Positions 4,392 through 5,530 of a stretch of 5,530 nucleotides of DNA are shown one piece after another. Position numbers and translations under genes: made by a program. The notes under the pieces are model-generated. The model was not told the origin of the DNA, did not search any database, and saw only the letters and a program-made list of their open reading frames with translations. Within the stretch, counting starts at the first letter, position 1. Every line of letters begins with the position of its first letter. The stretch is from Desulfobacteraceae bacterium (GTDB taxonomy: Bacteria; Desulfobacterota; Desulfobacteria; Desulfobacterales; JAABPS01), in assembly GCA_011391835.1 (NCBI GenBank), contig JAABPS010000200.1, positions 1 through 5,530 of the forward strand, read 5' to 3'.

Positions 4392-5243
4392 ATGAAAAAG
4401 AGCGGAGCATGCGGCAGCCTGTATGTTGTTGCTACTCCTATCGGCAACAAAGATGATATTACACTGCGAGCGCTTGATGTGCTTAAAAAAGCGGATCTGA
4501 TCGCAGCAGAAGATACGCGATATACCGGCAGGTTTTTATCCGCTCATGGTATCAGCGGCGATCTCATTTCATACCATGATCATAATGAAGACATGCGGAC
4601 GCCGATATTGATTGACAGGTTAAAAAAGGGAGAAACAATTGCTCTTATATCCAATGCCGGGACGCCGTCGGTTTCCGATCCTGGGTATCGTCTGATAAAA
4701 GCGGCGATTAAAAATGAAATACAGGTGATCCCCATTCCGGGTGTATCAGCGGCGATTACAGCGCTGAGTGCATCGGGGCTTCCCACGGATAGTTTTATTT
4801 TTGCCGGGTTTCCAGCACGGAAAAAGGGGAAACGCCTGAAACAGTTAAAGAGACTTGCCAACGATACCCGAACCATAGTATTTTATGAATCTCCAAAACG
4901 GATTCTGAATCTTATGGGAGAAATTCTTGAAAGCATGGGGGACAGGGACTGTGTTCTGGCCCGTGAAATGACAAAGGTTCATGAAGAATTCATCCGAGGC
5001 CGAATAACAGAAGTGATTGAATGCTTGAAGGAAAAACTATCGATTCGAGGCGAAATAACCCTTCTGGTAATGGGACAGGAAGAAGATGAAGCCTCGATTG
5101 ATCTTATCCGAAGTGAATTGGAAGAGAGATTGGAAGTCGAAGCAGGCGGTATGGCGGGCATTGTCAGGGATATCGCAGAAAAATACGGAATCAGCAGAAG
5201 TAAAGTGTATGAAGCAGCCATCCGCCTTAAGGAAAAGCAATAG
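4392..5243 (+). CDS. rsmI: 16S rRNA (cytidine-1402-2'-O)-methyltransferase RsmI
   Basis: RsmI uses S-adenosylmethionine to methylate the 2'-hydroxyl of C1402 in the 16S rRNA decoding centre; with RsmH it produces m4Cm1402. From ATG 4392 the protein has 283 residues, the normal length. Motifs run in order: G-S-L-Y-V-V-A-T-P-I-G-N (8-19), DDITLRAL (21-28), AEDTR (39-43), H-N-E-D-M-R (64-69), the SAM-binding ALISNAGTPSVSDPG (84-98), PIPGVSAAITALSASGLP (114-131), FAGFPA (137-142), FYESPKRI (164-171) and AREMTKVHEEF.RG (190-203). A C-terminal helix-turn-helix-like segment ends it (Y-G-I-S-R-S-K-V-Y, 265-273). ATG 4383 would add three residues and overlap yraN by eight bases; either start is possible, and no SD is visible, so coupling to yraN is likely. 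Confidence 0.96.
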   Translation: MKKSGACGSLYVVATPIGNKDDITLRALDVLKKADLIAAEDTRYTGRFLSAHGISGDLISYHDHNEDMRTPILIDRLKKGETIALISNAGTPSVSDPGYRLIKAAIKNEIQVIPIPGVSAAITALSASGLPTDSFIFAGFPARKKGKRLKQLKRLANDTRTIVFYESPKRILNLMGEILESMGDRDCVLAREMTKVHEEFIRGRITEVIECLKEKLSIRGEITLLVMGQEEDEASIDLIRSELEERLEVEAGGMAGIVRDIAEKYGISRSKVYEAAIRLKEKQ

Positions 5244-5256
5244 AGTAGAAGAAAAA

Positions 5257-5263
5257 AAGGAGG
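5257..5263 (+). promoter_or_regulatory. Strong Shine-Dalgarno sequence without a downstream gene
   Basis: AAGGAGG, a near-perfect anti-SD complement, lies 13 bases after the rsmI stop. Seven bases later comes ATT (5271), which reads seven codons to a TGA; TTG 5272 is followed at once by TAG. No ATG or GTG starts a usable frame at correct spacing. It could be the remnant of a lost start or a chance purine run. Confidence 0.35.
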
Positions 5264-5281
5264 ATTAAAAATTGTAGAGTC

Positions 5282-5296
5282 GTTCAGAGCCTGAAC
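5282..5296 (+). promoter_or_regulatory. Short perfect inverted repeat in the rsmI downstream gap
   Basis: GTTCAG (5282-5287) and CTGAAC (5291-5296) are exact inverted copies around AGC. There is no T-run after it, so it is not a terminator. It may be an operator or an mRNA hairpin 44 bases before the next gene. The rest of 5244-5340 shows nothing else apart from the orphan SD. Confidence 0.3.
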
Positions 5297-5340
5297 TAAC
5301 CCGAAATTTGAAGCAGATACTTGTTAGAAGGAATTATTTG

Positions 5341-5530
5341 ATGCATCGTTTTGATTCGATTTTCTTTCCAAAATCCATCGTTATTATCGGGGCCTCCAGC
5401 ACACCAGGGAAACCCGGCTACGACATTCTGTATAATATCAAAAAAGGAGGCTATCGGGGGAAACTCTATCCTGTAACCCAGACGGTGAAGTCCATATTAG
5501 GCATTCCGTCGATTCGAAGGGTTGATGATA
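5341..5530 (+). CDS. Acyl-CoA synthetase (ADP-forming) / acetate-CoA ligase alpha-type, N-terminal CoA-binding domain, 3' truncated by window end
   Basis: The first 63 codons are present. Proteins of this class (Acd/ACS, Pat-like and acyl-CoA synthetases of the NDP-forming type) interconvert acyl-CoA plus ADP and phosphate with free acid, CoA and ATP. They begin with a Rossmann-like CoA-binding domain. Here F-F-P-K-S-I-V-I-I-G-A-S (8-19) followed by STPGKPG (20-26), then Y-D-I-L-Y-N-I, G-G-Y-R-G-K-L-Y-P-V, and a late I-L-G-I-P-S-I match the family start (F-x-P-K-S-V-A-V-I-G-A-S and G-K-I-Y-P-V-N). AAGGA at 5328-5332 lies 8 bases from ATG 5341, a good ribosome binding site. Substrate and remaining domains (His-phosphorylation, ATP-grasp, or a fused acetyltransferase) cannot be seen. 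It seems to start a unit separate from the RNA-modification cluster. Confidence 0.85.
   Translation, partial: MHRFDSIFFPKSIVIIGASSTPGKPGYDILYNIKKGGYRGKLYPVTQTVKSILGIPSIRRVDD

Noticed and set aside
4580..4876. Minus-strand ORFs opposite rsmI (also 4979-5221 and 5037-5240)
   Set aside because: They are antisense shadows of a conserved gene without domain signals.

Overview
The window looks like a bacterial chromosomal segment holding a dense, same-strand translation and RNA-modification cluster: the 3' end of ffh, then rpsP, khpA (KH protein), rimM, trmD, a second SPOUT-type RNA methyltransferase, rplS, rnhB, yraN and rsmI, ending in the first 63 codons of an ADP-forming acyl-CoA synthetase-like protein. 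The ffh-rpsP-KH-rimM-trmD-rplS-rnhB-yraN order is widespread in bacteria. The PF09936-type methyltransferase between trmD and rplS, and the acyl-CoA synthetase after rsmI, suggest a deltaproteobacterium in the broad sense (Desulfobacterota, perhaps Desulfobacterales). That placement rests on gene order and remembered protein similarity, not on a search.

Layout. Bases 1 to about 110 do not encode upstream Ffh. Frame 3 instead reads as a piece of a non-LTR (LINE-type) retrotransposon reverse transcriptase, a eukaryotic-type sequence. It meets the Ffh M domain at about 100-112, so the left edge is chimeric. From there to 3130 the genes are tightly packed, with short gaps or overlaps and visible Shine-Dalgarno (SD) sites before rpsP, khpA and rplS; rimM and the methyltransferase probably depend on translational coupling. 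From 3131 to about 3364 lies the only sizeable gene-poor stretch, AT-rich and holding several inverted repeats and one possible 24-codon ORF. rnhB follows with its 5' end disturbed: the frame is open through all catalytic motifs but has no ATG, GTG or TTG ahead of them, and one extra T directly after an ATG would explain this. yraN and rsmI are intact and abut. A 97-base gap with an orphan SD and a small hairpin leads to the truncated acyl-CoA synthetase gene.

Working together. Ffh (protein targeting), bS16 and bL19 (ribosomal proteins), RimM (30S maturation), TrmD (tRNA m1G37), RsmI (16S rRNA Cm1402) and KhpA (RNA binding) belong to ribosome production and decoding accuracy. RNase HII and YraN belong to nucleic-acid maintenance. 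The last gene begins an unrelated acyl-CoA/energy metabolism unit.

I see no new multi-gene system. The points most worth checking are the retrotransposon/ffh junction, the broken rnhB start, the TTG-initiated methyltransferase overlapping trmD, and the structured rplS-rnhB gap.
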